Of a stretch of 62,035 nucleotides of DNA, positions 17,692-26,431 are shown piece by piece. The stretch's first letter is position 1; each line of letters opens with the position of its first letter. A program made the position numbers and the translations under genes. Source of the DNA: Bacteroidota bacterium. GTDB lineage: Bacteria > Bacteroidota > Bacteroidia > NS11-12g > UBA955. The stretch is from contig JANXMZ010000018.1 in assembly GCA_025354385.1 (NCBI GenBank), positions 1 through 62,035 on the forward strand, given 5' to 3'. Below the pieces are notes generated by a model that was not told where the DNA came from, did no database searches, and worked only from the letters and a program-made list of their open reading frames with translations.

Positions 17692-20631
17692 ATGAAAGGA
17701 TATTTACTCGATCTTGATTTTGGTCGGTGGGAGACCTTGTTGCTTTCCATTCTGCCTTCATTGGTAAACATTGGAATTTTCTTTTATGTTTCTATAAAAC
17801 TACCTCAGAATCGAACCAATTTTTCATTCTCTGCATTTGTGCTTCTTGGCGGATTGTGGCAACTATGTGACGGCTTTGTTCATTTAAGTATTTCGCCAGA
17901 AACCGCTTTGGAATGGTATAGAATGGAAGTGGTATTCTCTCTGTTTGTTGTGCCTTATGGCGTATTATTTACCTTGAGTTCTTCAAGATGGTACAAAAAA
18001 GTGTCGAACAGTTTAATATTCATTGTTCAGTTTTTGCCAGCAATTATTTGCCTAATGTTAGTGCTTACACGGCAGGATCAGTATCTTATCTCTACCTCGT
18101 TTCATTGGTTTTGGATCGTGAATCCGAAGCCAACTATGGCCACCTTCTTTATCTATAGCTGGTTGGCGCTCAATACTTTGATAATGTTAGGTTTGTTATG
18201 GGCTAATTTTGTAAAATCAAATGAATCTCAGCGCAACCAATCATTATTGCTGGCAGTTGGTTTTACATTACCTGTGATAGGCGGTATAATGGCTGAAGCC
18301 ATTTTTCCATTGGTATTTAATCTTGATTATCTTCCAATTACAACGCCTTTAATTACCACTTTTACGATTGCTTCTTTTCTGGCAATTAAGAACAATAATT
18401 TATTAGACTATTCTCCAAGACATCAATGGGGGCAAATCATTGAATCTATGAATGAAGGTATATTGATTGTAGATATGGAGGGCCGCGTAATGTATGCTAA
18501 TAATATGTTCTGTGAGTTGTTGGAATATGGATTTGATGAGATTAAAGGAGAAATTGCACATGAATTATTGATTGAAGATTTAGAACAAAGAAAGTATCTT
18601 GAAAATGTAATAATAGAAAGAGCCTTGGGGCACTCCAGCCAATATGAACTGTTGTTGAAAACAAAATCTGGAAAGAAAGTGTGGTTCATTATTAATGGCA
18701 CGCCCTATAAAGATAGAAGAGGTAAAGTTATTGGATCTATTGGTATGCATACAAATATTGATGCAAGTAAAAGAGCCGAAGCCCGCTTTAAGGCCATTGT
18801 TGAAAATGTAGGGGATATTATATCATTATCCGATAAAGATGGTAATGTAATTTATGATAGTCCTGCAATAGAGAAAATAACAGGATATTCTGCAGAGGAA
18901 ATGAAAGGTCAACCTATTTATGAATTAATGCATCCCGAGCAAATCGATGAAGCCAAAGTAATTTTAAGAAAAGTATTGGATAATCCTGGTGTACCTTATA
19001 CAAGAATTAATAGATTTAGACATAAAAATGGTCATTATGTTTGGGTGGAAGGAATGGTTACCAATCTGCTAGAAAATGCGGATGTAAATGCAATTGTTTC
19101 AAGTTACCATGATGTTACAGAAAGAAGAGAAGCAGAACAAAAAATAATTCAAAAGGATGAACGCTTGACTGCAATTTTAGATAATGAACCTGAATGTGTT
19201 AAGGTGGTTGATTTGAATGGAAATTTACTTGAAATGAACCCGGCTGGACTTAAAATGATTGAAGCCGATTCTGCAGCCATGGTGCTTGGTAAAAATGTTA
19301 TTGGATTGGTTTACGAAGAGGATAAATTACTTTATCAAGAATTACACAATAGGATTTGTAAAGGTGAAACTGGTACAGCAGATTTTCGGATTATAAGTTT
19401 AAAAGGCACCCAACGTTGGATGGAATCAAATTCAGTGCCATTGAAAAATGCTGAAGGAGAGATTTATGCTACCCTTTCGGTGGCAAGAGATATTACTGAA
19501 ATAAAGAAAAAGAGTGATGAACTCATTGGTATTAAAAATCGACTCGAATACAGTGAATCGCGCTTGAAGCAGGCACAGGCCATTGCTCGAGTCGGAAGTT
19601 GGGAGTATAGCTTAGCAGATAATATCGCTCTTTGGTCTGATGAGGCCTGTCGTATTTTTGGATTGTCTTCTAATGAAAATCACTTAAGTATTCAAGAATG
19701 GCTGCGTTATATTCATCCAGATGATTTAAACAATGTTGTTCGCGAAATAAGAAATGCAAGAGCTACTTATAGAGCGTCTTCTATTCAACATCGAATTGTT
19801 AGGAAGGATGGGGAGGTGCGATTTATTAATTCCGAGAGCCGTTATGATTATGATAACGAAGGTAAACCAATTGGACTATATGGGGTTGTACATGATGTAA
19901 CCGAAGAAAAATTGGCAGAATTGAAATTAAAGAATTTATTAAATGTTACCAACGATCAAAATAATCGATTGCAAAACTTTGCATATATAGTTTCACACAA
20001 TATTCGCTCACACAGTGCCAACATCATTGGTATAGTTAATATTTTTGATAAGGAAAAAAATGAAAATGAAAAAGAAAAATTATTCAGAATGTTGCAAACT
20101 AGTACAAATAAATTAACGGAAACTATAGAAAATCTCAACGATATTATTACCATTCAAAACAGTACGGAGATGCAGAAAATACGACTGAATTTGAGAGATG
20201 AAATTGAAAAGACTAGACATGCTATCAATTCAATTTTATTGGGGGCGAATGCGAAATTCGAAAATTTAGTTCCGGATAATATTACCGTTAGATTTGTTCC
20301 ATCTTACTTGGAAAGTATTTTGTTGAATGTTTTAACAAACGCGATAAAATATAGGTCTGCAGAAAGAGAACTCGAGATTGTCGTTACAGTTGAAAATCTC
20401 AACGATTTTATTTTATTATCAATAAAAGATAATGGACTAGGAATCGATTTAAAGAAGAACAGAGAAAAAATATTCGGCATGTATAAAACATTCCATAACA
20501 ATAAGGACGCAAGAGGTTTTGGATTGTACATCACCAAAAATCAATTGGAGGCTCTGGGTGGAAAGATTGAGGTGGAAAGCGAATTTGGGAAAGGATCGAC
20601 ATTCAAAATTTATATCAATGAAGAAAATTAA
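17692..20631 (+). CDS. Membrane-bound hybrid-free sensor histidine kinase with 7TM-type N-terminus and four PAS domains
   Basis: This 979-residue kinase has about seven hydrophobic helices in residues 1-240, in the style of HisKA_7TM sensors. Four PAS/PAC modules follow (starting near 244, 364, 488 and 625). The dimerisation helix carries the phospho-acceptor His769 in IVSHNIRSHSANI, a variant of the usual SHDLRSPL box that is frequent in Bacteroidota. The ATPase has N883 in LTNAIKYRS, DNGLGID (913-919) and GFGLYITK near the end. It lacks a receiver domain. That role is probably filled by the overlapping downstream gene, a stand-alone receiver whose start lies 14 bases inside this gene. The signal sensed is unknown. 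Confidence 0.92.
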   Translation: MKGYLLDLDFGRWETLLLSILPSLVNIGIFFYVSIKLPQNRTNFSFSAFVLLGGLWQLCDGFVHLSISPETALEWYRMEVVFSLFVVPYGVLFTLSSSRWYKKVSNSLIFIVQFLPAIICLMLVLTRQDQYLISTSFHWFWIVNPKPTMATFFIYSWLALNTLIMLGLLWANFVKSNESQRNQSLLLAVGFTLPVIGGIMAEAIFPLVFNLDYLPITTPLITTFTIASFLAIKNNNLLDYSPRHQWGQIIESMNEGILIVDMEGRVMYANNMFCELLEYGFDEIKGEIAHELLIEDLEQRKYLENVIIERALGHSSQYELLLKTKSGKKVWFIINGTPYKDRRGKVIGSIGMHTNIDASKRAEARFKAIVENVGDIISLSDKDGNVIYDSPAIEKITGYSAEEMKGQPIYELMHPEQIDEAKVILRKVLDNPGVPYTRINRFRHKNGHYVWVEGMVTNLLENADVNAIVSSYHDVTERREAEQKIIQKDERLTAILDNEPECVKVVDLNGNLLEMNPAGLKMIEADSAAMVLGKNVIGLVYEEDKLLYQELHNRICKGETGTADFRIISLKGTQRWMESNSVPLKNAEGEIYATLSVARDITEIKKKSDELIGIKNRLEYSESRLKQAQAIARVGSWEYSLADNIALWSDEACRIFGLSSNENHLSIQEWLRYIHPDDLNNVVREIRNARATYRASSIQHRIVRKDGEVRFINSESRYDYDNEGKPIGLYGVVHDVTEEKLAELKLKNLLNVTNDQNNRLQNFAYIVSHNIRSHSANIIGIVNIFDKEKNENEKEKLFRMLQTSTNKLTETIENLNDIITIQNSTEMQKIRLNLRDEIEKTRHAINSILLGANAKFENLVPDNITVRFVPSYLESILLNVLTNAIKYRSAERELEIVVTVENLNDFILLSIKDNGLGIDLKKNREKIFGMYKTFHNNKDARGFGLYITKNQLEALGGKIEVESEFGKGSTFKIYINEEN

Positions 20632-21013
20632 AACAGCCTACATCATAGATGATGATGAAATAATTGTTTATCTCACCGATAAAATAATTAAGGAGGAACA
20701 GTTTTGCGAAAAAAGCGAAACCTTTAACAATGGTCAATTAGCATTAGGTCGGATAAAAGAAGCAATTGCCAATAAAGATGAATTACCCGAAGTAATGCTG
20801 ATTGATATTAATATGCCTGTAATGGATGGTTGGGAGTTGTTGGATGAATTGGTTAAATTGCCATTAGAAAAGCCAATTCCTCTCATTATTTTTACATCTT
20901 CTATTAATCCAGCAGATAGAGAAAAGGCATTTACTTACGCTTCTATAAAAGGCTATATTCAGAAACCTTTGACAGTACATAAATTAGATAAAATATTGCG
21001 TCTGATTTCTTGA
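20618..21013 (+). CDS. Stand-alone response regulator receiver protein
   Basis: This is a single-domain (CheY-like) receiver of 131 residues. It has the acidic pocket DDDE (11-14), phospho-acceptor Asp63 in LIDINMPVMDGW, the switch Thr/Ser in IFTSS and Lys in IQKPL. There is no output domain, so it probably works as a phosphorelay or protein-interaction node. The ATG at 20618 overlaps the kinase gene by 14 bases and gives the normal MKKIKTAYIIDDDE start; longer in-frame starts lie inside the kinase and add no conserved sequence. It is the cognate partner by position. Confidence 0.93.
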   Translation: MKKIKTAYIIDDDEIIVYLTDKIIKEEQFCEKSETFNNGQLALGRIKEAIANKDELPEVMLIDINMPVMDGWELLDELVKLPLEKPIPLIIFTSSINPADREKAFTYASIKGYIQKPLTVHKLDKILRLIS

Positions 21014-21071
21014 TTATTTTTATTCTATGAATTCTTTCTTTTAGATTTGTTATTAATTTTTAGGTAAATCT

Positions 21072-21806
21072 ATGAATAAAAGGACCCTTATTTTAAGTAA
21101 TCTCTTTCTATTATTAGTTATAATAGCCATTGCATTCAAGGAAAAGTATCCTCAAAGAATTTGGCATAAGCTAAATCCCCCTCAGGTGGTTAAAGAAGAA
21201 AAATTGAATTATTGGCTTTGTAAAGATGCTTTATTTGCGGCTTTGCCAAAAGACAGCAATAGCATAGTTTTTTTAGGAACCAGTTTAACCGATAATTTTG
21301 AAATAACAGAAATTTTTCACAGATGTGATTTAAAAAACAGAGGAATAACAGCCGACATCACTGAAGGAATGTTAAATCGGTTGCAACCTATTATTGAAGA
21401 CGACCCCCGCAAAGTTTTTATTGAAGCAGGCGTAAATGATTTGGGTAAGGGCATATCATCTGAAAAATTGTTAGAAAATTATCAAGCCATTTTAACTTCC
21501 CTAAAAAATTCACCTTCACATCCCCAATTATATATCCAAAGTATCTTACCTGTTGCTAATTCTGGACAATATCCGGAATATAATAATCCTGCCGTAAATG
21601 CCGAGATAAAGAAAGTTAATAAAGCATTACAAGCCATGGCGGATAAGAATAAGGCTACCTACATTGATTTGTATAGCAAATTTGTTTTAAACGACGCAAT
21701 CGATCCTCGCTTTGTGATTGATGATGGCATTCATCTAACAGGTGCTGCATATAAACTTTGGGCAGAAATTATAAGACCCTATATAGATATTGTAGAATCC
21801 AAATAA
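21072..21806 (+). CDS. SGNH/GDSL-family hydrolase, membrane-anchored
   Basis: This is a 244-residue esterase/acylhydrolase of the SGNH superfamily. One N-terminal hydrophobic helix (about 6-22) should anchor or export it. The catalytic blocks are GTSLTDN with Ser71, GVNDL with Asn122, and DDGIHLT with Asp218 and His221. Such enzymes remove acetyl or acyl groups from sugars or lipids; the substrate is not readable here. It follows the response regulator by 58 bases and may share its transcript. Confidence 0.88.
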   Translation: MNKRTLILSNLFLLLVIIAIAFKEKYPQRIWHKLNPPQVVKEEKLNYWLCKDALFAALPKDSNSIVFLGTSLTDNFEITEIFHRCDLKNRGITADITEGMLNRLQPIIEDDPRKVFIEAGVNDLGKGISSEKLLENYQAILTSLKNSPSHPQLYIQSILPVANSGQYPEYNNPAVNAEIKKVNKALQAMADKNKATYIDLYSKFVLNDAIDPRFVIDDGIHLTGAAYKLWAEIIRPYIDIVESK

Positions 21807-22245
21807 ATTTAAAAGCTGTTTGAATACCTAAAGGGATTTCAATTGTTCTTTACTTATCATCATTGATAGAAAGTATGATTTTTGTCATTTTAATTTTTAT
21901 AAGCACATTTATTTGTCCACAGATTTAAAAATTTTTGAAACTTGTTTCGACTCCGAAGTATAATTGGTAAAAATTACACCTGCGTTTTTTTTTTGAGGCT
22001 TCTTGGATAGTATTCTAAAAAATAGGGCATCAAAATGGTCCTCAACTGGCACCTATATGGTCCTTTATTCCCAAAACGTAATTTTGGTTTCTACAAACTA
22101 ATTTAATTGTTGAAACAAGTGTTGTTTTAGATGGCTCAGGATATTTTATTCTAATTGTCTAATCATTTCATTTTTTTTACACGATAATAGGCATTGTCCA
22201 ATAAAAAATACGTAGTTCTACGCTTTTTTATGATTTTATAAGGGC
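21807..22245. other. Non-coding region with paired direct repeats
   Basis: About 440 bases without a gene. It contains two ATGGTCCT octamers at 22035-22042 and 22057-22064 (22-bp spacing). A short hairpin flanked by A and T runs (about 22203-22229: aaaaaata, CGTA-GTTC-TACG, ctttttt) may be a weak terminator. The remainder is featureless AT-rich sequence. Confidence 0.5.
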
Positions 22246-22253
22246 TAGATTTG
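22246..22253 (+). promoter_or_regulatory. Minus-7 element (TAGATTTG) for the small membrane protein
   Basis: A perfect TAnnTTTG, 32 bases before the ATG at 22286. It rules out the TTG at 22256 as a start, because that would lie upstream of or at the transcript end. Confidence 0.6.
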
Positions 22254-22285
22254 CATTGAAGATTAACCTTTTAAATAAAATTAAA

Positions 22286-22543
22286 ATGAAACTATTACAT
22301 ACTATTTTACTCATTATTTTTCCAACTGCGTTAATAGGATTAGCATTTTTCTTTTATCAACATATCTCTTCAGGTGTTTATGAAATTATAGCATTTATTA
22401 TTTCAAGTAACTTATTGCTTTTATATACTTTGTTTACCTGTGTAGTATTGTTTAAGCTTATTCGCAATAAATTGGCTTTATTAGGAATAGAAATTACAAC
22501 AATTTTTTACAAGAAGTCCGATGCTATTTCTTCGGCACTATAG
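22286..22543 (+). CDS. Small two-helix membrane protein of unknown function
   Basis: This 85-residue protein has two strong hydrophobic segments (about 3-22, LLHTILLIIFPTALIGLAFF, and 31-55), followed by a short tail. I do not recognise a family. The ATG at 22286 is preferred over an upstream TTG because the promoter box falls directly before the latter. It is a single-gene unit. The palindrome at 22608 lies downstream. Confidence 0.55.
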   Translation: MKLLHTILLIIFPTALIGLAFFFYQHISSGVYEIIAFIISSNLLLLYTLFTCVVLFKLIRNKLALLGIEITTIFYKKSDAISSAL

Positions 22544-22607
22544 TGTGTGAGTTTTAATGGTTTTTTGGGCCAGCAAATATTTTTAGTATGTGGCATAAGT
22601 GGTTGAA

Positions 22608-22627
22608 AAGTTGACGATTGTCAACTT
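22608..22627. promoter_or_regulatory. Perfect 8-bp-arm palindrome, candidate operator
   Basis: AAGTTGAC-gatt-GTCAACTT lies directly upstream of, and touches the minus-33 zone of, the promoter at 22649. No T run follows, so a terminator is unlikely. A repressor or activator site controlling the cytidylyltransferase gene is a reasonable reading. Confidence 0.45.
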
Positions 22628-22648
22628 GTAGGGTCAGTATTTTGTTCC

Positions 22649-22656
22649 TATCTTTG
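22649..22656 (+). promoter_or_regulatory. Minus-7 element (TATCTTTG) before the cytidylyltransferase gene
   Basis: A perfect TAnnTTTG with a CTTG 24 bases upstream (22625-22628). It would give an untranslated leader of about 110 bases. Confidence 0.5.
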
Positions 22657-22770
22657 AAACATAAAGAAATTAATTTCAGTTAATTTAAAACTATAAAGCA
22701 ACCTTTTTTCAATTTGATGTCTAACCTATAGGTATTGCTAAATTTAAGAAATCACTAACTACAAACTACC

Positions 22771-23484
22771 ATGAAAACTATCGCCATTATTCCTGCACGA
22801 GGTGGTTCCAAAGGAATCAAAAGAAAAAATATTAAAATGTTGGGTTGTAAGCCTCTAATCGCTTACAGCATTGAAGCAGCCCTGGAATCTAAATTAATAG
22901 ATACTGTAATGGTAAGTACCGAAGATGATGAAATAGCAAAAGTTGCCCAAGATTTTGGGCTAAAAGTGCCATTCATGCGCCCAATGGTGTTAGCGCAGGA
23001 TCACACACCAACCATAGATGTTGTGGTAAATGTTTTGGAAGAGTATATAAAAATGGGGGTAGTGTTTGATACAGTTGTTGTTTTAGAACCTACCAATCCA
23101 TTTCGTACCGCACATGAAATTGATGATTGTATTAAAATGTTCGAGAACAAACAATCCGATTCTCTTATAACCGTTAAAGAGGTTCCCGCAAAATTTAATC
23201 CTCATTGGGTATTCGAAGAAAATGAAGAGGCGCTATTGCATAAGTCTATTAACGAACCAGTTATTGCAAGAAGACAAATTTTGCCCAAGGCATATGCAAG
23301 AGATGGCTCGGTGTATGTTGTTAAAGCTTCTGTAGTAATCGAAACTAAGTCGCTTTATGGCGAAACAATAGCCTACAGATTGAATGGTAATCCGAATCAA
23401 ATTAATATCGATAGTAGGCACGACTGGATAGAGGCTGAAAGGATATTAAAGTCTATTACGCCACAAATGTTCAAAGTGGGATAA
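22771..23484 (+). CDS. Acylneuraminate cytidylyltransferase family protein (CMP-sugar synthetase)
   Basis: This 237-residue enzyme resembles NeuA/PseF, which join CTP and a nonulosonic or related acidic sugar. The nucleotide loop IPARGGSKGIKRKNIK (7-22) is canonical. MVSTEDDEIAKVA, LEPTNPFR (the usual LQPTSPLR) and YARDGSVYVV follow. No biosynthetic genes for sialic, pseudaminic or legionaminic acid are adjacent, so the sugar is undetermined. A palindrome and promoter upstream suggest regulated expression. The next gene, YitT, begins 78 bases later. Confidence 0.87.
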   Translation: MKTIAIIPARGGSKGIKRKNIKMLGCKPLIAYSIEAALESKLIDTVMVSTEDDEIAKVAQDFGLKVPFMRPMVLAQDHTPTIDVVVNVLEEYIKMGVVFDTVVVLEPTNPFRTAHEIDDCIKMFENKQSDSLITVKEVPAKFNPHWVFEENEEALLHKSINEPVIARRQILPKAYARDGSVYVVKASVVIETKSLYGETIAYRLNGNPNQINIDSRHDWIEAERILKSITPQMFKVG

Positions 23485-23562
23485 TCTATTCGTAATAATT
23501 TCTTTTTTCTTTTTAAATGGGTATTATACTAAATTGCGCAGCAATTAGTTAAAATAATATCC

Positions 23563-24450
23563 ATGACCACCCATTCTGCTCCATTAAAACTTAAAAGTTT
23601 GTACACTGTAAAGTCTTTTTTGTTAATGATTACAGGCGTTTTTTTAGCTGTTTTTGCCTTAAAGGGTTTTATGATACCCAATGGTTTTTTAGATGGTGGT
23701 GTTACAGGTATTTCCCTGCTCATACACGAATTGAATCACGTTAATTTTAGTTTTTTGGTATTGTCCATCAATTTATTATTCTTTATTCCAGCGTATAAAT
23801 TTGTAGGAAAACTATTTGCCATTCGCTCTTTTATTGCTATTATTTTTCTGAGCCTTGGTTCCTTCCTTTTAAATATTGAACCCATTACCACAGATAAATT
23901 GCTAATCGCTATTTTTGGTGGTTGCCTTATTGGTTTAGGGTCAGGACTTGTTATCCGCTCAGGTGCAGCCGTGGATGGCTTCGAAGTGTTGGCCGTTTTT
24001 ACTACGCGTAAAGTTGGGTTCTCTATCAGCGAGGTTATTTTATTCTTTAATAGTCTCATATTTTTAACCGCTGCTTTTAAGTTTGGAATCGAAAGTGCTA
24101 TGTACTCTATCATTACCTATTATGCTGCTCTAAAAATGTCGGATTATGTGGTAGATGGAATTGAAGAGTACATTGCTCTCACAATTATTTCTAAAGATCC
24201 TGATAAAATAAAATCACTCTTGGTGAATCATTTTGGAAAGGGAATCACCATTTATAAAGGAGAAAGAGGTTACTTGCCAGGTGAGTTTCATGTTAAAGTA
24301 GATTGCGATATAATTACCACCATTGTTACACGTTTGGAACTCCTTAATATCAATGATAAAATTGCTAAAATAGATCCAACAGCTTTTATGTATACCAACA
24401 AAATTAAAGAAGCTAAAGGCGGAATTATTAAACAAAGGGTGAAACATTAA
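23563..24450 (+). CDS. YitT family membrane protein
   Basis: This 295-residue integral membrane protein has about five hydrophobic helices in the first 180 residues (DUF161: GFMIPNGFLDGGVTGISLLIHEL, about 29-51; RSGAAVDGFEVLAVFTTRK, about 126-144). A cytosolic C-terminal DUF2179 domain follows, with GKGITIYKGERGYLPGE. The family is widespread, with no settled transport substrate. It lies six bases before the S33 hydrolase gene, so they are likely co-transcribed. Confidence 0.92.
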   Translation: MTTHSAPLKLKSLYTVKSFLLMITGVFLAVFALKGFMIPNGFLDGGVTGISLLIHELNHVNFSFLVLSINLLFFIPAYKFVGKLFAIRSFIAIIFLSLGSFLLNIEPITTDKLLIAIFGGCLIGLGSGLVIRSGAAVDGFEVLAVFTTRKVGFSISEVILFFNSLIFLTAAFKFGIESAMYSIITYYAALKMSDYVVDGIEEYIALTIISKDPDKIKSLLVNHFGKGITIYKGERGYLPGEFHVKVDCDIITTIVTRLELLNINDKIAKIDPTAFMYTNKIKEAKGGIIKQRVKH

Positions 24451-24456
24451 TTCTAA

Positions 24457-25401
24457 ATGAAATATTTTATATTCTACACCTTAGCATTTTTTGTTTTTTT
24501 AGCAACTGCTTGTCAAAATAAAATTGGATTAACCCCTCGTGAAGGTTTTATTCAAGTGAAAGGGGGAAAGGTATGGTATAAAATTGTAGGTCAAGGAAAT
24601 AAGACTCCTATTCTTTTGTTGCATGGCGGGCCAGGTGTGCCATCTTATTATTTAAATCCATTAAAAGCGTTAAGTGAGGATAGGCCTGTTATATTCTTAG
24701 ATCAATTGGGGTGCGGCCGCTCCGATAAAATAACCGATACCGCATTAATGACTGTGGAAAATTTTGTGCTGCAACTGCAACAAGTTAAAGAGTATCTGGG
24801 TTTAAAATCAATTTATTTGTATGGTCAATCATGGGGCACCATGCTGGGAACAGATTATTATCTTAAGTATCCTGAAGGTGTTAAAGCTATTATACTAAGC
24901 AGCCCAGCTATCAGCATTAAGCGCTGGTTGTCAGATGCAGATACATTGATTTCAACTCTTCCAGATAGTATACAAATGGCGATTAGAACTAATGAAAAAA
25001 ACAAAACATACTCAGATCCTTCATATCAAAGAGCAGTGACTGTATACTATCAACATTTTTTAGCACGGCATTTACCTTGGTCAGTTGATATTGATAGTGC
25101 CTTTTTACAAACTGGTAAAAATGTTTATGAATACATGGGCGGTCCTAGCGAATTTACCATGCCCGGACCATTGAAAGATTATGATCGAACTGCTGAGTTG
25201 CATAAGTTTAAAGTCCCAGTATTATTTATCACAGGCGAGTTTGATGAAGCAAGAGTGAATACGGTTCGTTATTATCAAAGCTTGGTTAAGCGTGCACAAT
25301 TGGCTATAATACCAGGTGCAGGGCATATGACCATGCAAGACAATCCTGAGGAAGATATCAAAGTTATCAAAGCATTCTTAAATAAAATAGATGCTGAATA
25401 A
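24457..25401 (+). CDS. Prolyl-aminopeptidase-like alpha/beta hydrolase lipoprotein (S33)
   Basis: This 314-residue hydrolase of peptidase family S33 has a lipoprotein signal with lipobox LATAC (Cys19). LLHGGPG (54-60) supplies the oxyanion region. The catalytic triad is Ser125 in YGQSWGT, Asp263 in GEFDEAR and His290 in GAGHMT. The HGGPG motif and GQSWG elbow are those of proline iminopeptidase/tricorn-interacting factor F1-type enzymes. Lipid anchoring places it in the periplasm or on the outer membrane, unlike the cytosolic prototype. It is probably in one unit with yitT. Confidence 0.9.
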   Translation: MKYFIFYTLAFFVFLATACQNKIGLTPREGFIQVKGGKVWYKIVGQGNKTPILLLHGGPGVPSYYLNPLKALSEDRPVIFLDQLGCGRSDKITDTALMTVENFVLQLQQVKEYLGLKSIYLYGQSWGTMLGTDYYLKYPEGVKAIILSSPAISIKRWLSDADTLISTLPDSIQMAIRTNEKNKTYSDPSYQRAVTVYYQHFLARHLPWSVDIDSAFLQTGKNVYEYMGGPSEFTMPGPLKDYDRTAELHKFKVPVLFITGEFDEARVNTVRYYQSLVKRAQLAIIPGAGHMTMQDNPEEDIKVIKAFLNKIDAE

Positions 25402-25411
25402 GCGATTTGTT

Positions 25412-26140
25412 TCAAAAATCCTTTTCAATCTTAAATACGGATTCCGAATTCAAAAAACCCAACCTTATTTTTTCACTTTCAGAAAACCTATCAGCAAACG
25501 AAATAATTTCCACTTTAAATCCTGGTTGCTCTAACTTATTTCTAAAATCAAGGCCGTATTTTCTAACATGGTCGTGTTGACCAAAAAACTGTGCTCTTAA
25601 TTCAGGTGTATTGGCTTTAGAGTTTTCATAAGTGTTTTCCAACTCCTCAAAAAGTGGTACCATTATGTAGGCAATTCCACTTGGTTTTAATACCCTGCCA
25701 ATTTCCTGTATGGCCTTGGTGTCATTTGGGACATGTTCCAATACATGGCTGCACAATATCAAATCAATGGTGTTGTTATCGAATTTTAAATCGGTAATAT
25801 CCATTTGTCTTACTGCATTCGGATAAACATACCCAATTTCAAACTTATCAATGCATTGATAGGTGATATTTTTTATGTGAGATAGTTTTTTACGAATGGA
25901 ATTTTCTGGAGCAATATGTAAAATATTCAGTTTCGAATTCGATTTGTCTATGGCTTCTTTTGCAAGGGTATATAATTGTCTGTTGCGATCTATGGAATAG
26001 CATCCAGGGCAGCGGCTATGGGCTTTTATATCATCTCCAGAGGGTAAAAAAGTGAGATAAGATTGCTCGCATATACAACAATAAACATTGCCACCTTTTA
26101 ACGCCATTTTCCTAAATAAATATTTGAAATAATTTAACAT
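25412..26140 (-). CDS. SAM-dependent methyltransferase with N-terminal zinc-ribbon-like motif
   Basis: This class I methyltransferase has an N-terminal Cys cluster (YCCIC ... RCPGC) that looks like a zinc knuckle. The Rossmann core has LNILHIAPENSIRKKL (motif I, degenerate), VRQMDITDLKFDNNTIDLILCSHVLEHV and EIGRVLKPSGIAYIMVP. The LCSHVLEHV phrase is typical of Methyltransf_11 enzymes that act on small molecules or glycans. I use the ATG at 26140 (242 residues), because earlier in-frame starts (ATG 26245, TTG 26278) add a lysine/phenylalanine-rich leader without domain sequence. This choice is uncertain. Confidence 0.8.
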   Translation of the reverse strand: MLNYFKYLFRKMALKGGNVYCCICEQSYLTFLPSGDDIKAHSRCPGCYSIDRNRQLYTLAKEAIDKSNSKLNILHIAPENSIRKKLSHIKNITYQCIDKFEIGYVYPNAVRQMDITDLKFDNNTIDLILCSHVLEHVPNDTKAIQEIGRVLKPSGIAYIMVPLFEELENTYENSKANTPELRAQFFGQHDHVRKYGLDFRNKLEQPGFKVEIISFADRFSESEKIRLGFLNSESVFKIEKDF

Positions 26141-26431
26141 GGTGCAATGCAATATTACCTCGAATAAATAAAATGAACACTGTTTTTGAAAAATTAGGTG
26201 TTTTTCTTTTCTAAAAGAATGATTGATTTTTTTGCGAAATACCATTTTTGTTAAGTATGTTTTTTGTATTTTTTGCAAGTAAAAGTATACCTGAAATTGG
26301 ATTTAGTAAAATGTGGGGTAATTTTTACTAAGCTATTTGTGATTGGCGAAAATTGATATTGTTGCCATCTCATTAGCCTGTTTTGTAATTATTTGTAGTA
26401 ATTAATTTTTCCAGTTTTGTATTCAATTATT

